Below are positions 51,598-60,618 of a stretch of 64,000 nt of DNA, one piece after another. The DNA is taken from positions 186,001 to 250,000 of the forward strand of contig NZ_JANHDM010000002.1 of assembly GCF_024494685.1 (NCBI RefSeq). Direction: 5' to 3'. The stretch is from Halorubrum rubrum. Lineage in GTDB: Archaea; Halobacteriota; Halobacteria; Halobacteriales; Haloferacaceae. A model generated the notes under the pieces. The model did not search any database, was not told the DNA's origin, and saw only the letters and a program-made list of their open reading frames with translations. The translations under genes and the position numbers were made by a program. Position 1 is the first letter of the stretch; every line of letters begins with the position of its first letter.

Positions 51598-51669
51598 GTC
51601 CTGACGGAGATTTGAACTCCGGTCCCTGGCTCCGCAAGCCAAGAGGATAGTCCACTACCCTACCAGGAC
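51597..51669 (-). tRNA. tRNA-Arg (GCG)
   Basis: 73 nt on the minus strand. Acceptor GTCCTGG pairs with TCAGGAC with one G-T pair; anticodon loop TTGCGGA with anticodon GCG, reading CGC; T-arm CGGAGTTCAAATCTCCG. No encoded CCA. A TATA-like CTTAAGTAT (minus, 51691-51699) is about 26 nt before the mature 5' end. Confidence 0.95.
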
Positions 51670-51942
51670 TCGAGTACACGTACCGCCGAGATACTTAAGA
51701 CGGTTACGGTCCGGCGTCCGCGTGTCCGACGGTCGCACGGATCGGTCGGGGACGCGGGCCGGATCGACGCCGACCGGACGATCGCGACGACTGAACGTTT
51801 TTGTATCGAACCGGGACGAGTGCGGGGTATGCCGAGCGAGAACGCGACCCGAAAGCGGGGGGAGAACGCGGCCGACGAGGACGGGGAAACGGCGCAAGGA
51901 CAACGCTTATCCGCGGAGTCGACGACCCTACGAGGTACGCGT

Positions 51943-53385
51943 ATGGGAGCCATAGAGGACGTCTACGAGGACCTCGAGACCGACGTCGAGTTCGAGGAGT
52001 TCGCGGCCGCCGTCGAGGACAAAGTCGAGCAGATGGGCGGGCTCGCGGACGAGGAGACCGCCGCGATGCTCATCGCGCACGAACTCCGCGACGAGGAGGC
52101 CGACACCATCGCCGACATCGAGCCCGGCATGAACGACGTGAAGTTCCTCGGGAAGGTGACCTCCATCGGCGACGTCCGCACGTTCGAGCGCGACGGCGAA
52201 GACGACGAGGGTCGCGTCTGTAACGTCGACGTCGCGGACGCCTCCGGCTCCGTCCGAGTCGCCCTCTGGGACGAGATGGCGACCGCGGCCGAGGAGGAGC
52301 TTGAGGTCGGTCAGGTGTTGCGGGTCATGGGCCGGCCGAAGGAGGGGTACAGCGGCCTCGAGGTGAGCGCCGACAAGGTCGAACCCGACGAGGACGCCGA
52401 GGTCGACGTCCAGGTGCTCGACACCTATCGCGTCGAGGACCTCACGCTCGGGGCCTCCGACGTCGACCTCGTCGGGAAGGTGCTCGACACGGACACGATC
52501 CGGACGTTCGACCGCGACGACGGGAGCGAGGGCCGGGTGGCGAACCTCACCGTCGGCGACGAGACCGGGCGGGTCCGGGTCACGCTGTGGGACGACAAGG
52601 CCGACCTCGTCGAGGAGTTCGCATCGGGCGAGGTCGTCGAGGTGGGCGACGGCTACGTCCGCGAGCGCGACGGCGACCTCGAGTTACACGTCGGCGACCG
52701 AGGCACCGTGGAGGCGGTCGACGAGGACGTCGAGTACGTCCCGGAGACGACCGACATCGCCGAACTGGAGATCGGTGAGACCGTCGACGTCGCCGGCGGC
52801 GTCATCGAGACGGACCCCAAACGGACGTTCGACCGCGACGACGGGAGCGAGGGGCAGGTCCGCAACGTCCGGATCAAAGACGACACCGGGGAGATCCGCG
52901 TCGCGCTGTGGGGCGAGAAGGCCGACCGCGATATCGAGCTGGCGGACCGGGTCGTCTTCACCGACGTGGAGATACAGGACGGGTGGCAGGACGATCTGGA
53001 GGCGTCCGCGAACTGGCGCTCGACCGTCTCCGTGCTCGACGCCGCCGGCGACGGAACGGCGGGCGACGGCGCGGACGACGGAACGGCGGACGCGACGAGC
53101 GGGACGGCGGCCGACACGGGGCTGGACGCCTTCGGCGACTCCGCGGGATCGGGCGACGAGGCGGTGGCGGACGGGGACGGCTCCGCGACGGCGACGGCCG
53201 ACTCCGGCTCCGCCGAGAACGTGGAGTTCACGGGGACGGTCGTCCAGACAGGGGACCCAGTCGTGTTGGACGACGGAGAGCGGACGAAAAGCGTCGAGAC
53301 GGGTGCGAGCCTGCGGCTCGGCGAGGAGATCACGGTTCGCGGCCCGGAACGCGACGGGACGATCCACGCCGAGGACGTGTTCTGA
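51943..53385 (+). CDS. rpa2: Replication protein A, RPA2 type, three OB folds
   Basis: 480 aa from ATG 51943 (MGAIEDVYEDLETDVEFEEF). N-terminal helical domain, then three OB folds recognisable by the repeated pattern in FERDGEDDEGRVCNVDVAD, TFDRDDGSEGRVANLTVGDE and TFDRDDGSEGQVRNVRIKDD, each followed by RVALW or RVTLW. A low-complexity Gly/Asp/Ala linker (residues about 365-425) leads to a small C-terminal beta domain. In Haloferax RPA2 is the essential single-stranded-DNA-binding protein. TATA-like GCTTATCC at 51905-51912. A longer frame upstream is not conserved. Confidence 0.92.
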   Translation: MGAIEDVYEDLETDVEFEEFAAAVEDKVEQMGGLADEETAAMLIAHELRDEEADTIADIEPGMNDVKFLGKVTSIGDVRTFERDGEDDEGRVCNVDVADASGSVRVALWDEMATAAEEELEVGQVLRVMGRPKEGYSGLEVSADKVEPDEDAEVDVQVLDTYRVEDLTLGASDVDLVGKVLDTDTIRTFDRDDGSEGRVANLTVGDETGRVRVTLWDDKADLVEEFASGEVVEVGDGYVRERDGDLELHVGDRGTVEAVDEDVEYVPETTDIAELEIGETVDVAGGVIETDPKRTFDRDDGSEGQVRNVRIKDDTGEIRVALWGEKADRDIELADRVVFTDVEIQDGWQDDLEASANWRSTVSVLDAAGDGTAGDGADDGTADATSGTAADTGLDAFGDSAGSGDEAVADGDGSATATADSGSAENVEFTGTVVQTGDPVVLDDGERTKSVETGASLRLGEEITVRGPERDGTIHAEDVF

Positions 53386-53539
53386 CCGCCCCCCGCCCTG
53401 GCTCTCGAGGACGGAGCACGCCGGAAGCTCGAGGGTCGTATCCGGCGTGAGACGCCGATCGACGGATCCGGAGCGAAACGACTCGCTGAGTGGCTTCGAG
53501 GCCGTCGTTCGGCCGCGTAAACGCCGGTAACGGAAAGCG

Positions 53540-53545
53540 TTATAC
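53540..53545 (+). promoter_or_regulatory. TATA box TTATAC of the histone operon
   Basis: 26 nt centre to start, predicting a leaderless histone mRNA beginning at 53569. Confidence 0.6.
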
Positions 53546-53568
53546 GGTGGACGAACCCGACTGTGTGT

Positions 53569-54000
53569 ATGAGTGTCGAGTTGCCGTTCGCGCCGGTCGA
53601 TACCATCATCCGGCGGAACGCCGGCGAGCTCCGGGTCAGCGCCGACGCCGCCGAGGAGCTGGCCCGGCGGATCCAGTCGCACGGCGCGGAACTGGCGATC
53701 GACGCGGCCGACCGCGCGACGGCCGACGGACGGAAGACGCTGATGGCGTCCGATTTCGGCGTCGAGCAGGTCATCTCCCGCGAGGAGCTCTCCCTCCCCG
53801 TCGCGCCCATCGACCGGATCGCGCGGCTCCGCATCGACGACCGGTATCGCGTCGGCGTCGACGCGCGGATCGCGCTGGCCGACATCCTCGAGGACTACGC
53901 CGACAACGTGGCGAGCGCCGCGGCGACGCTGGCCCGCCACGCGGACCGCCGGACCGTACAGGCCGAGGACATCGAGACGTACTTCGCGCTGTTCGAATAG
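53569..54000 (+). CDS. hstA: Archaeal double histone (fused tandem histone folds)
   Basis: 143 aa. Two histone folds in one chain: LPFAPVDTIIRRNAGELRVS onward (residues 1-68) and LPVAPIDRIARLRIDDRYRV onward (73-143). The fused, acidic type is characteristic of Halobacteria; in Halobacterium it behaves more as a transcription regulator than as a bulk packager. An upstream in-frame ATG two codons earlier (MCMSVE) is outside the expected leaderless start. The deacetylase gene begins at the base after its stop. Confidence 0.93.
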   Translation: MSVELPFAPVDTIIRRNAGELRVSADAAEELARRIQSHGAELAIDAADRATADGRKTLMASDFGVEQVISREELSLPVAPIDRIARLRIDDRYRVGVDARIALADILEDYADNVASAAATLARHADRRTVQAEDIETYFALFE

Positions 54001-55005
54001 ATGCGCTTCGGCTACAGCGAGCGGTGCCTCGACCACGACACCGGCGACCGACATCCAGAGAACCCGGATCGGCTGCGTGCGATCCGGCGGGGGCTCGCGA
54101 AGCGCCACGGCGTCGAGTACGTCGAGGCGTCGCCGGCGGATCGCGAGGCGGTGACCGCCGTCCACGACGATGACTACGTCGACGAACTCGAGACGTTCTG
54201 TGCGGACGGGGGCGGCAACTGGGACCCCGACACCGTCGCGGGCGAGGCGACGTGGGACGCCGCGCTCTCGGCGGCCGGACTGGCCGGGTGGGCGGTCGAG
54301 GCGGCGCTGGACGGCGAGAACGGACGAAAGACCCCGTTCGCGATCGGTCGGCCGCCGGGACACCACGCGGTCACCGACGACGCGATGGGGTTCTGTTTCT
54401 TCAACAACGCCGCGGTCGCGGCACAGCGCGTCATCGACGCCGGCCGCGCCGAGCGTGTGGCGATCCTCGACTGGGACGTCCACCACGGAAACGGCACCCA
54501 GGACATCTTCTACGACCGGGGCGACGTGCTGTACGCGTCGATCCACGAGGACGGGCTCTACCCCGCGACGGGCGATCTGACCGAGACGGGTGAGGGCGAC
54601 GGCGCGTGTACGACGGTGAACCTCCCGCTCGCGGCCGGGGCTGGCGACGCCGACTACCGCTACGCGGTCGACGAGGCGATCGATCCGGCGTTCGACAGGT
54701 TCGATCCCGACCTCGTGATCGTCTCCGCGGGGTTCGACGCACACCGTCACGATCCGATCTCGCGGATGCGCGTCTCCTCGGAGGGGTACGCGCTGTTGAC
54801 CGACCGGATCCGGACGGTCGCGGACGACGTCGACGCAGCCGTGGCGTACGTCCTGGAGGGCGGGTACGGCCTCGACACGCTTGCGGAGGGGGTGTCGATG
54901 GTTCACGAGACGTACGACGGCCGAACGCCCGTCGATCCCGACGGCGACCCCAGCGAGAAGACCGAGAGCCGGGTCGCCGACCTTCGGTCGGCACTGGGGT
55001 TGTAG
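54001..55005 (+). CDS. Histone deacetylase family amidohydrolase
   Basis: 334 aa zinc hydrolase. RPPGHHAVTDDAMGFCFFNN with the catalytic His pair near 119, zinc ligands in ILDWDVHHGNGTQDIFY and VSAGFDAHRHDP, and the LEGGYGLDTLAEG loop near the C-terminus. ATG immediately follows the histone stop (TAGATG), so translation is coupled. The substrate may be acetyl-lysine of proteins (histone included) or an acetylpolyamine; the operon with histone is suggestive only. Confidence 0.92.
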   Translation: MRFGYSERCLDHDTGDRHPENPDRLRAIRRGLAKRHGVEYVEASPADREAVTAVHDDDYVDELETFCADGGGNWDPDTVAGEATWDAALSAAGLAGWAVEAALDGENGRKTPFAIGRPPGHHAVTDDAMGFCFFNNAAVAAQRVIDAGRAERVAILDWDVHHGNGTQDIFYDRGDVLYASIHEDGLYPATGDLTETGEGDGACTTVNLPLAAGAGDADYRYAVDEAIDPAFDRFDPDLVIVSAGFDAHRHDPISRMRVSSEGYALLTDRIRTVADDVDAAVAYVLEGGYGLDTLAEGVSMVHETYDGRTPVDPDGDPSEKTESRVADLRSALGL

Positions 55006-55432
55006 CCGGCTGGCGACTCGGTCGGGGACGACACCCTGACGAACCGGAGGGCCTCCGAGCGAACGCAGGACACGAGCGGGGAGAGACCGGAGGACCCTCC
55101 GACGGTCGGCGATAAGCGGCGGTGACGAGGCTGGGGAAGCGTGCTGCGGTGCCGGGCGGATCCCGCGGCACTGCGAACGGGACACGAACGTCACGACCCC
55201 CACAGCGAAGCGAGCAGGAACTGAGCGAGACCGGAGGTCTCGCTGGCTCACGCGGTGAAAGCACGAAACCGTCTTCGGATGGTTCCGGATCGGACGCGAG
55301 GGGTGACCGGGGGACGGCGGCGACGACGTCCGGGATCCGCCGGAACGTCCGATCCCGGAGAATCCGCGGGACTCCCCCGCGCCGCCCGTCCGAATTCCAC
55401 ACGTACTTACCCGCTACCGCTCACGGACGCGT
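55006..55432. repeat. Degenerate GC-rich repeat cassette C and promoter of the epimerase
   Basis: Contains GACGAGGCTGGGGAAGCGTG (55117-55136) and CAGCGAAGCGAGCAGGA (55202-55218), degenerate forms of anchors in cassette A, and a perfect hairpin GCGAGACC-GGA-GGTCTCGC (55225-55243). No gene. TATA-like GTACTTACC at 55403-55411 precedes the epimerase ATG by about 26 nt. Confidence 0.55.
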
Positions 55433-56368
55433 ATGGATCTCGTTGATTCACGCGTACTCATCACGGGCGGGGCTGGACTGGTCGGGAGTCACCTCGCCAC
55501 CCGTCTCCTCGAGGAGGGCGCGACCGTCCGAGTCGCCGACGACCTCTCGAAGGGCGGACGTGACCGGGTGCCGGAGGGAGCCGAGTTCGTCGAGGCGGAC
55601 GTGACCGACCCCGACGACGTCGCCGAAGCCGTCACCGCGGACCTCGACGTCGTCTTCCACTTCGCCGCGTACACGGACACGAACTACGAGGACGACCGCG
55701 AGCTGTTCGAGGCGAACACCGAGATGACGTACAACGTCTTGGAGCGAGTGGCCGAGGTCGGCGTCGACCGGTTCGCGTTCACCTCCTCGTCGACCGTGTA
55801 CGGGGAGGCCCCCCGCCCGACGCCGGAGGACCACGCGCCGATGGAGCCGATCTCCATTTACGGCTCCTCCAAGCTGGCCGACGAGGCGCTGATATCGACG
55901 TACGCGCACTCCTACGGGGTCAGGTCGTGGGTGTTCCGGTTCGCGAACATCGTCGGCCCCCACCAGCGCGGGAACGTGATCCCCGACTTCATCCAGAAGC
56001 TCGAGGACGACTCGACCGAACTCGAGATCCTCGGCGACGGCCGCCAGGAGAAGTCGTACATGCACGTCACCGACTGCGTCGACGCGATCCGCCACGTCGT
56101 CGAACACGCGGACGACGACCTCAACGTGTACAACCTCGGCACGCGGACGACGACCTCGGTCACCGACATCGCCGACGTCGTGAGCGAGGAGCTCGGCGTC
56201 GACCCCGAGTACGCCTACACCGGCGGCGACCGCGGCTGGACCGGCGACGTGCCACGGATGCGGCTCTCGATCGAGCGGCTCGCCGACCTCGGCTGGGAGC
56301 CGTCGATCGAGAGCGACGAGGCGGTCCGGCGCGCGGCGCGACAGCTGATCGACGAGATCGTCGAGTGA
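55433..56368 (+). CDS. NAD-dependent sugar-nucleotide epimerase/dehydratase (GalE-like)
   Basis: 311 aa extended SDR. RVLITGGAGLVGSHLATRLL binds NAD; active site pair FTSSSTVYGEAPRP and Tyr-x-x-x-Lys in ISIYGSSKLADEALI. C-terminal part YAYTGGDRGWTGDVPRMRLS is typical of UDP-glucose 4-epimerase-like enzymes for surface polysaccharide or glycoprotein sugars. Exact substrate not determinable. Stand-alone gene with its own promoter. Confidence 0.88.
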   Translation: MDLVDSRVLITGGAGLVGSHLATRLLEEGATVRVADDLSKGGRDRVPEGAEFVEADVTDPDDVAEAVTADLDVVFHFAAYTDTNYEDDRELFEANTEMTYNVLERVAEVGVDRFAFTSSSTVYGEAPRPTPEDHAPMEPISIYGSSKLADEALISTYAHSYGVRSWVFRFANIVGPHQRGNVIPDFIQKLEDDSTELEILGDGRQEKSYMHVTDCVDAIRHVVEHADDDLNVYNLGTRTTTSVTDIADVVSEELGVDPEYAYTGGDRGWTGDVPRMRLSIERLADLGWEPSIESDEAVRRAARQLIDEIVE

Positions 56369-56423
56369 GCGGCTACCAGGTCCCGTTCCGCCGGAACGCC
56401 TATCACCGCGTTTCGACGATCCG

Positions 56424-56828
56424 ATGACGATGGTCCTGAGAAAGTGGTGTCCCGACCGCCCTCCGACGTGGACGGACGTGCTCGTCGGCGTTCTCGCCCT
56501 GCTCTGGATACCGATCAACCTGGCGTCGCTCCGGACGATTCACTGGAGTTGGGTGTTCGGCGGCGTCGCGATCGGTTTGGTCGCGACGGGGCCGATCGCC
56601 AACTCACGGAGCGGTAAACGGGTCGGAGCGTGGTTCCGAACGATCGGTGTCGGAGGGAGACTAGTGGTCATCCTCTCCTTCGCCGCGGCCGTCTGGATCG
56701 TGAGCAACCGGGTCGACGTTCCGAGCGAGATCGTCACCAGCGCCGCGGGAGGGTTCATGATCTCGTTGGTGGTGTACCTTCTCGTGTCTCTGATCCATTC
56801 GGGTGGGATCCGGCGGATCGACGACTAG
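56424..56828 (+). CDS. Small haloarchaeal membrane protein, unknown
   Basis: 134 aa with four predicted membrane segments: VLVGVLALLWIPINLASL, WVFGGVAIGLVATGPIA, GRLVVILSFAAAVWIV and AGGFMISLVVYLLVSLI. Positively charged loops lie between helices 2 and 3. Start ATG 56424 or the ATG two codons later (56430). No family recognised. Confidence 0.65.
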   Translation: MTMVLRKWCPDRPPTWTDVLVGVLALLWIPINLASLRTIHWSWVFGGVAIGLVATGPIANSRSGKRVGAWFRTIGVGGRLVVILSFAAAVWIVSNRVDVPSEIVTSAAGGFMISLVVYLLVSLIHSGGIRRIDD

Positions 56829-56920
56829 TCGCCGTCCGTCTCCGTTTCCGCTTCGGATCGGTTCGATTCCCGCCGAGCCGCTTCGGAAGGCCCTTTTAAT
56901 CCGCCCGTCGAACGGACGGT

Positions 56921-58702
56921 ATGTTCAGACAGTTCCGGTCGGAGGTCGAGGCGGCGCTCTCGGACGCGCTCGCCGCCCTCGATCTCCCGACCGACGACCT
57001 CGGCATCGAACGCCCGCCCGACGAGATGGACGCGACGCTCGCCTCCAGCGTCGCCTTCCGGCTCGCGGGCGAGGTCGGCGAGGCGCCGCCGAACGTCGCG
57101 AGCGACGTCGCCGAGGCGGTCGACGTCGACCCCTACGACTACCTCGTCGGCGTCGACACCGCCGGCCCGTACGTCAACTTCCACGTCGGCGAGCGCTACC
57201 TCGCGGACGCGCTCGACGCGGCGGCCGGAAACGAGGCGTACGGGACGCTCCCCGACCGGGACACCTCGGTCGTCGTCGAACACACGAGCGCGAATCCCAC
57301 CGGGCCGGTCCACGTGGGGCGCGCCCGTAACCCGATCGTCGGCGACGCGGTCGCGAACCTCCTCGAGTACGCCGGCTACGACGTGGACCGCCACTACTAC
57401 GTCAACGACGCGGGCCGCCAGATGGCGGTGTTCACGTGGGCGTACGAGACGTTCGACGAGTCGGACCTGGAGGGGGAGCCCGCCCGCGACCGGATCGAGT
57501 ACGACCTCGTGCGCTACTACCGTCGGGGAAACGCCTATCTCGAGGAGGCCGACCCCGACGACGTCGAGGCCGCGGAGGCCGAGATATCGGCCATCCTCCA
57601 GGGGTTGGAGGCGGGCGACGAGGCGGCGTACGAGCGCGTCGGCGCGGTCGTCGACGCGGTACTCGGCGGCATGAAGGACTGTCTCGCCCGGCTCCCAGCG
57701 GAGTTCGACGAGTTCGTCAAGGAGACGCGATTCATGCGCGACGGCTCGACCGACGAGATCGCGGCGCGGCTCAAGGAGACCGACCACGCCGTCTACGAGG
57801 AGGACGCCTGGCAGCTCGAGCTCGACGAGTGGGGGATCGACAAGAACCTCGTCTTCTTACGCTCCGACGACACCAGCCTCTACACCACCCGCGATCTCGC
57901 CCATCACGAGTGGAAGTTCGCGAACTACGACCGCGCCGTCACCGTCCTCGGCGAGGACCACAAGCTCCAGGCCGACCAGCTCGACGCCGCGCTCGAACTG
58001 CTCGGCAACGACACCGACGCGCTCGGTCACGTCATCTACTCGTACGTCAACCTCCCCGACGGGAAGATGTCCACCCGGAAGGGCACCGGGGTCATGCTCG
58101 ACGACCTCCTCGACGAGGCGATCGACCGTGCCCGCGAGGCGGTCGAGAGCCGGATGGACGACCGGATCCGCGACGACGACCTGACCGACGAGGACGTCGA
58201 GCGCATCGCCCACCAGGTCGGGATCGGCGCGGTGCGGTACGACATCGTCTCGAAACAGCCCGCGAAGGCGATCACCTTCGAGTGGGAGGAGGCGCTCGAC
58301 TTCGAGGCGCAGTCGGCCCCGTTCGTCCAGTACGTCCACGCGCGCTGTTGCGGCATCCTCGACGAGGCGGCCGAGGCGGGGTTCGACGTCCCCGAATCGG
58401 GCGAGTCGATCGACGTCGACGTCGGGACCCTCGAGACCGACGAGGCCGAGGCTCTGCTGCGGGAGGTCGCTCGCTTCCCGGCCGTCATCGAGTCGGCCGC
58501 CGACGACCTGGAGCCGCACACGATCGCGACGTTCACCCGCGAGTTCGCGGACGCGTACAACGCCTTCTACCGCGAGTGCCCCGTGGTGACCGCCGAGAGC
58601 GACGAACTGCGGGACGCCCGACTCGCGCTCGTCGCGGCCGCGCGCTACACGATGGCGAACGCGCTCGACGCGCTCGGCGTCTCCGCGCCCGAATCGATGT
58701 AG
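56921..58702 (+). CDS. argS: Arginyl-tRNA synthetase
   Basis: 593 aa class I synthetase charging tRNA-Arg. N-terminal Add-1 domain, HIGH-type motif [18 protein letters not shown] near residue 130, KMSKS-type motif [14 protein letters not shown] near 380, and a C-terminal anticodon-binding domain beginning [24 protein letters not shown]-like TTTTAAT at 56894-56900 gives a leaderless start. The window also carries a tRNA-Arg(GCG) gene 5 kb upstream, unlinked. Confidence 0.96.
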   Translation: MFRQFRSEVEAALSDALAALDLPTDDLGIERPPDEMDATLASSVAFRLAGEVGEAPPNVASDVAEAVDVDPYDYLVGVDTAGPYVNFHVGERYLADALDAAAGNEAYGTLPDRDTSVVVEHTSANPTGPVHVGRARNPIVGDAVANLLEYAGYDVDRHYYVNDAGRQMAVFTWAYETFDESDLEGEPARDRIEYDLVRYYRRGNAYLEEADPDDVEAAEAEISAILQGLEAGDEAAYERVGAVVDAVLGGMKDCLARLPAEFDEFVKETRFMRDGSTDEIAARLKETDHAVYEEDAWQLELDEWGIDKNLVFLRSDDTSLYTTRDLAHHEWKFANYDRAVTVLGEDHKLQADQLDAALELLGNDTDALGHVIYSYVNLPDGKMSTRKGTGVMLDDLLDEAIDRAREAVESRMDDRIRDDDLTDEDVERIAHQVGIGAVRYDIVSKQPAKAITFEWEEALDFEAQSAPFVQYVHARCCGILDEAAEAGFDVPESGESIDVDVGTLETDEAEALLREVARFPAVIESAADDLEPHTIATFTREFADAYNAFYRECPVVTAESDELRDARLALVAAARYTMANALDALGVSAPESM

Positions 58703-58815
58703 CGCGGGGTCGCTTCGCGTCGCGAGCGCCACTCTTCGCGGCCGAAACCGCGTCCGCGCCGCCGTCGAACCGGCGGTCAAAGGTTACTTACACGCGCCAC
58801 GCCGTATTGAAGACA

Positions 58816-60066
58816 ATGAGTAGCGACGCCCAGGAGGCGAGCAAGGACCGGCGGAAGTACGAGTTCCGCAAGGTCATCGAGGAGCTCAAGGAGTTCGAGG
58901 GCTCCGGCACGCAGCTCGTCACCATCTACATCCCCGAAGACAAGCAGATCTCGGACGTGGTCGCCCACGTCACCCAGGAACACAGCGAGGCGTCCAACAT
59001 CAAGTCCAAACAGACCCGGACGAACGTTCAGGACGCGCTGACGAGCATCAAGGACCGTCTCCGCTACTACGACACCTACCCCCCAGACAACGGGATGGTG
59101 ATCTTCTCCGGGGCGGTCGACGCCGGCGGCGGCCGAACCGACATGGTCACCAAGACGCTCGAATCGCCGCCGAACCCCGTCCAGTCGTTCCGCTACCACT
59201 GCGACTCCGCGTTCCTCACGGAGCCGCTCGAGCACATGCTCGCGGACTCCGGGCTCTTCGGGCTCATCGTCCTCGACAGACGGGAGGCCAACGTCGGCTG
59301 GCTGAAGGGGAAACGCGTCGAACCGGTCAAGTCCGCTTCCTCGCTCGTCCCCGGCAAACAACGGAAAGGGGGCCAGTCCGCCCAGCGGTTCGCCCGGCTC
59401 CGACTCGAGGCCATCGACAACTTCTATCAGGAGGTCGCGGGGATGGCCAACGACCTGTTCGTCCCCAAGCGTCACGAGCTCGACGGCATCCTCGTCGGCG
59501 GTCCCTCGCCGACGAAGGACGAGTTCCTCGACGGCGACTACCTCCACCACGAGCTACAGGACAAGGTGCTCGGGAAGTTCGACGTGGCCTACACCGACGA
59601 GTCCGGACTGAAGGACCTCGTCGACGCCGGCAGCGAGGCGCTCTCCGATCAGGAGATCGTCGAGGACAAACGCCACATGGAGGAGTTCTTCGAGAACCTC
59701 CACACCGGCGAGGAGGCCACCTACGGCTTCGAGGAGACCCGACGCAACCTGATCATGGGCTCCGTCGACCGGCTGCTCATCTCGGAGGACCTCCGGTCGG
59801 ACGTGATCGTTTACGAGTGTCCGAACGGCCACGAGGAGTTCGAGGTGGTCGACTCGCGACACTCCACCCCCGCTCACGAGTGTTCCGAGTGCGGCGAGGA
59901 CGCGGCGGTCGAGGAGCGCGAGGACGCCATCGAACACCTGATGGCGATCGCCGAACAGCGCGGCACCGACACCAAGTTCATCTCCACCGACTTCGAGAAG
60001 GGCGAACAGCTGCTCGACGCCTTCGGCGGCATCGCGGGCATCCTCCGGTACTCGACCGGCGTCTAA
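58816..60066 (+). CDS. prf1: Peptide chain release factor aRF1
   Basis: 416 aa from ATG 58816 (MSSDAQEASKDRRKYEFRKV). Stop-codon recognition: NIKS at residues 61-64; peptidyl hydrolysis: GGQ in KQRKGGQSAQRF near 185. A zinc-finger-like CPNGHEE...HECSECGED lies in domain 3. Usual length for archaeal aRF1. TATA-like TTACTTA at 58784-58790. It reads all three stop codons in archaea. Confidence 0.96.
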   Translation: MSSDAQEASKDRRKYEFRKVIEELKEFEGSGTQLVTIYIPEDKQISDVVAHVTQEHSEASNIKSKQTRTNVQDALTSIKDRLRYYDTYPPDNGMVIFSGAVDAGGGRTDMVTKTLESPPNPVQSFRYHCDSAFLTEPLEHMLADSGLFGLIVLDRREANVGWLKGKRVEPVKSASSLVPGKQRKGGQSAQRFARLRLEAIDNFYQEVAGMANDLFVPKRHELDGILVGGPSPTKDEFLDGDYLHHELQDKVLGKFDVAYTDESGLKDLVDAGSEALSDQEIVEDKRHMEEFFENLHTGEEATYGFEETRRNLIMGSVDRLLISEDLRSDVIVYECPNGHEEFEVVDSRHSTPAHECSECGEDAAVEEREDAIEHLMAIAEQRGTDTKFISTDFEKGEQLLDAFGGIAGILRYSTGV

Positions 60067-60094
60067 AACACGGGTTCGACCGCCGACTGCGTCC

Positions 60095-60535
60095 TCACCG
60101 CTCCGGCTCCGCCGGCACCGCCGCGACCTCCAGACACGCGCAGGCGTCGGTCTCGGGGTCGAAACAGTCCGGACACTCGGGCTGGCGGTCGATGATCGTG
60201 TCCAGCCGCTCGGCGACGGTGTCGTCTATCACCGCCTCCAACTCGTGGGCCTCCTCGCGGAACTCCTCGACGGCGAGGACGTTCGCGAGGAAGCGCTCGA
60301 TGATACAGTAGGTCTGGAGCGCGTCGCGCGCCTTCACGATCCCGTCGTCGGTGAGTCGAACTCCCTTGTACTTCTCGTGTTCGGCGAGCCCGCGCTCCTC
60401 GAGCTTGCCGATCATCTCGTTGGCGCTCGCCGGACTGACCCCGAGGGCGTCGGCGATCGAGCCGGTCGAGGCGGGGCCGTCCTCCTGTTTCTGTACGACG
60501 TAGATCGTTTTGAGGTACTGGTCTGCGGTGTTCAC
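60095..60535 (-). CDS. DtxR-family metal-dependent transcriptional regulator (SirR/Idr type)
   Basis: 146 aa from GTG 60535 (MNTADQYLKTIYVVQKQEDG). Winged helix with recognition helix VSPASANEMIGKLEERGL (residues about 34-51), then the dimerisation/metal domain with ligands in FREEAHELEAVIDD and a Cys-rich end ECPDCFDPETDACACLE. There is no SH3-like third domain. It follows a ferritin-like gene on the same strand and is a plausible reader of the TTTAGG-N4-CCTAAA operators at 10082 and 12386. Confidence 0.9.
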   Translation of the reverse strand: MNTADQYLKTIYVVQKQEDGPASTGSIADALGVSPASANEMIGKLEERGLAEHEKYKGVRLTDDGIVKARDALQTYCIIERFLANVLAVEEFREEAHELEAVIDDTVAERLDTIIDRQPECPDCFDPETDACACLEVAAVPAEPER

Positions 60536-60576
60536 GCTTCGCCTCCGTCCGTGGTCGTCGGCCTCCTCGGTCGTCC

Positions 60577-60618
60577 CGTCGGTTCGGTCCTCCGGCTCGT
60601 CGGTTCGGTCCTCCGGCT
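60577..60618. repeat. Two tandem 21-bp copies between the ferritin-like and DtxR genes
   Basis: Units 60577-60597 and 60598-60618 are identical (CGTCGGTTCGGTCCTCCGGCT type). They fill half of the 82-bp gap and touch the stop of the ferritin-like gene. Confidence 0.85.

Noticed and set aside
57436-58815. N-terminal extension of aRF1 through argS
   Set aside because: The frame is open by GC bias only; it lies in another frame of argS, and aRF1 has a TATA box and a conserved start at 58816.
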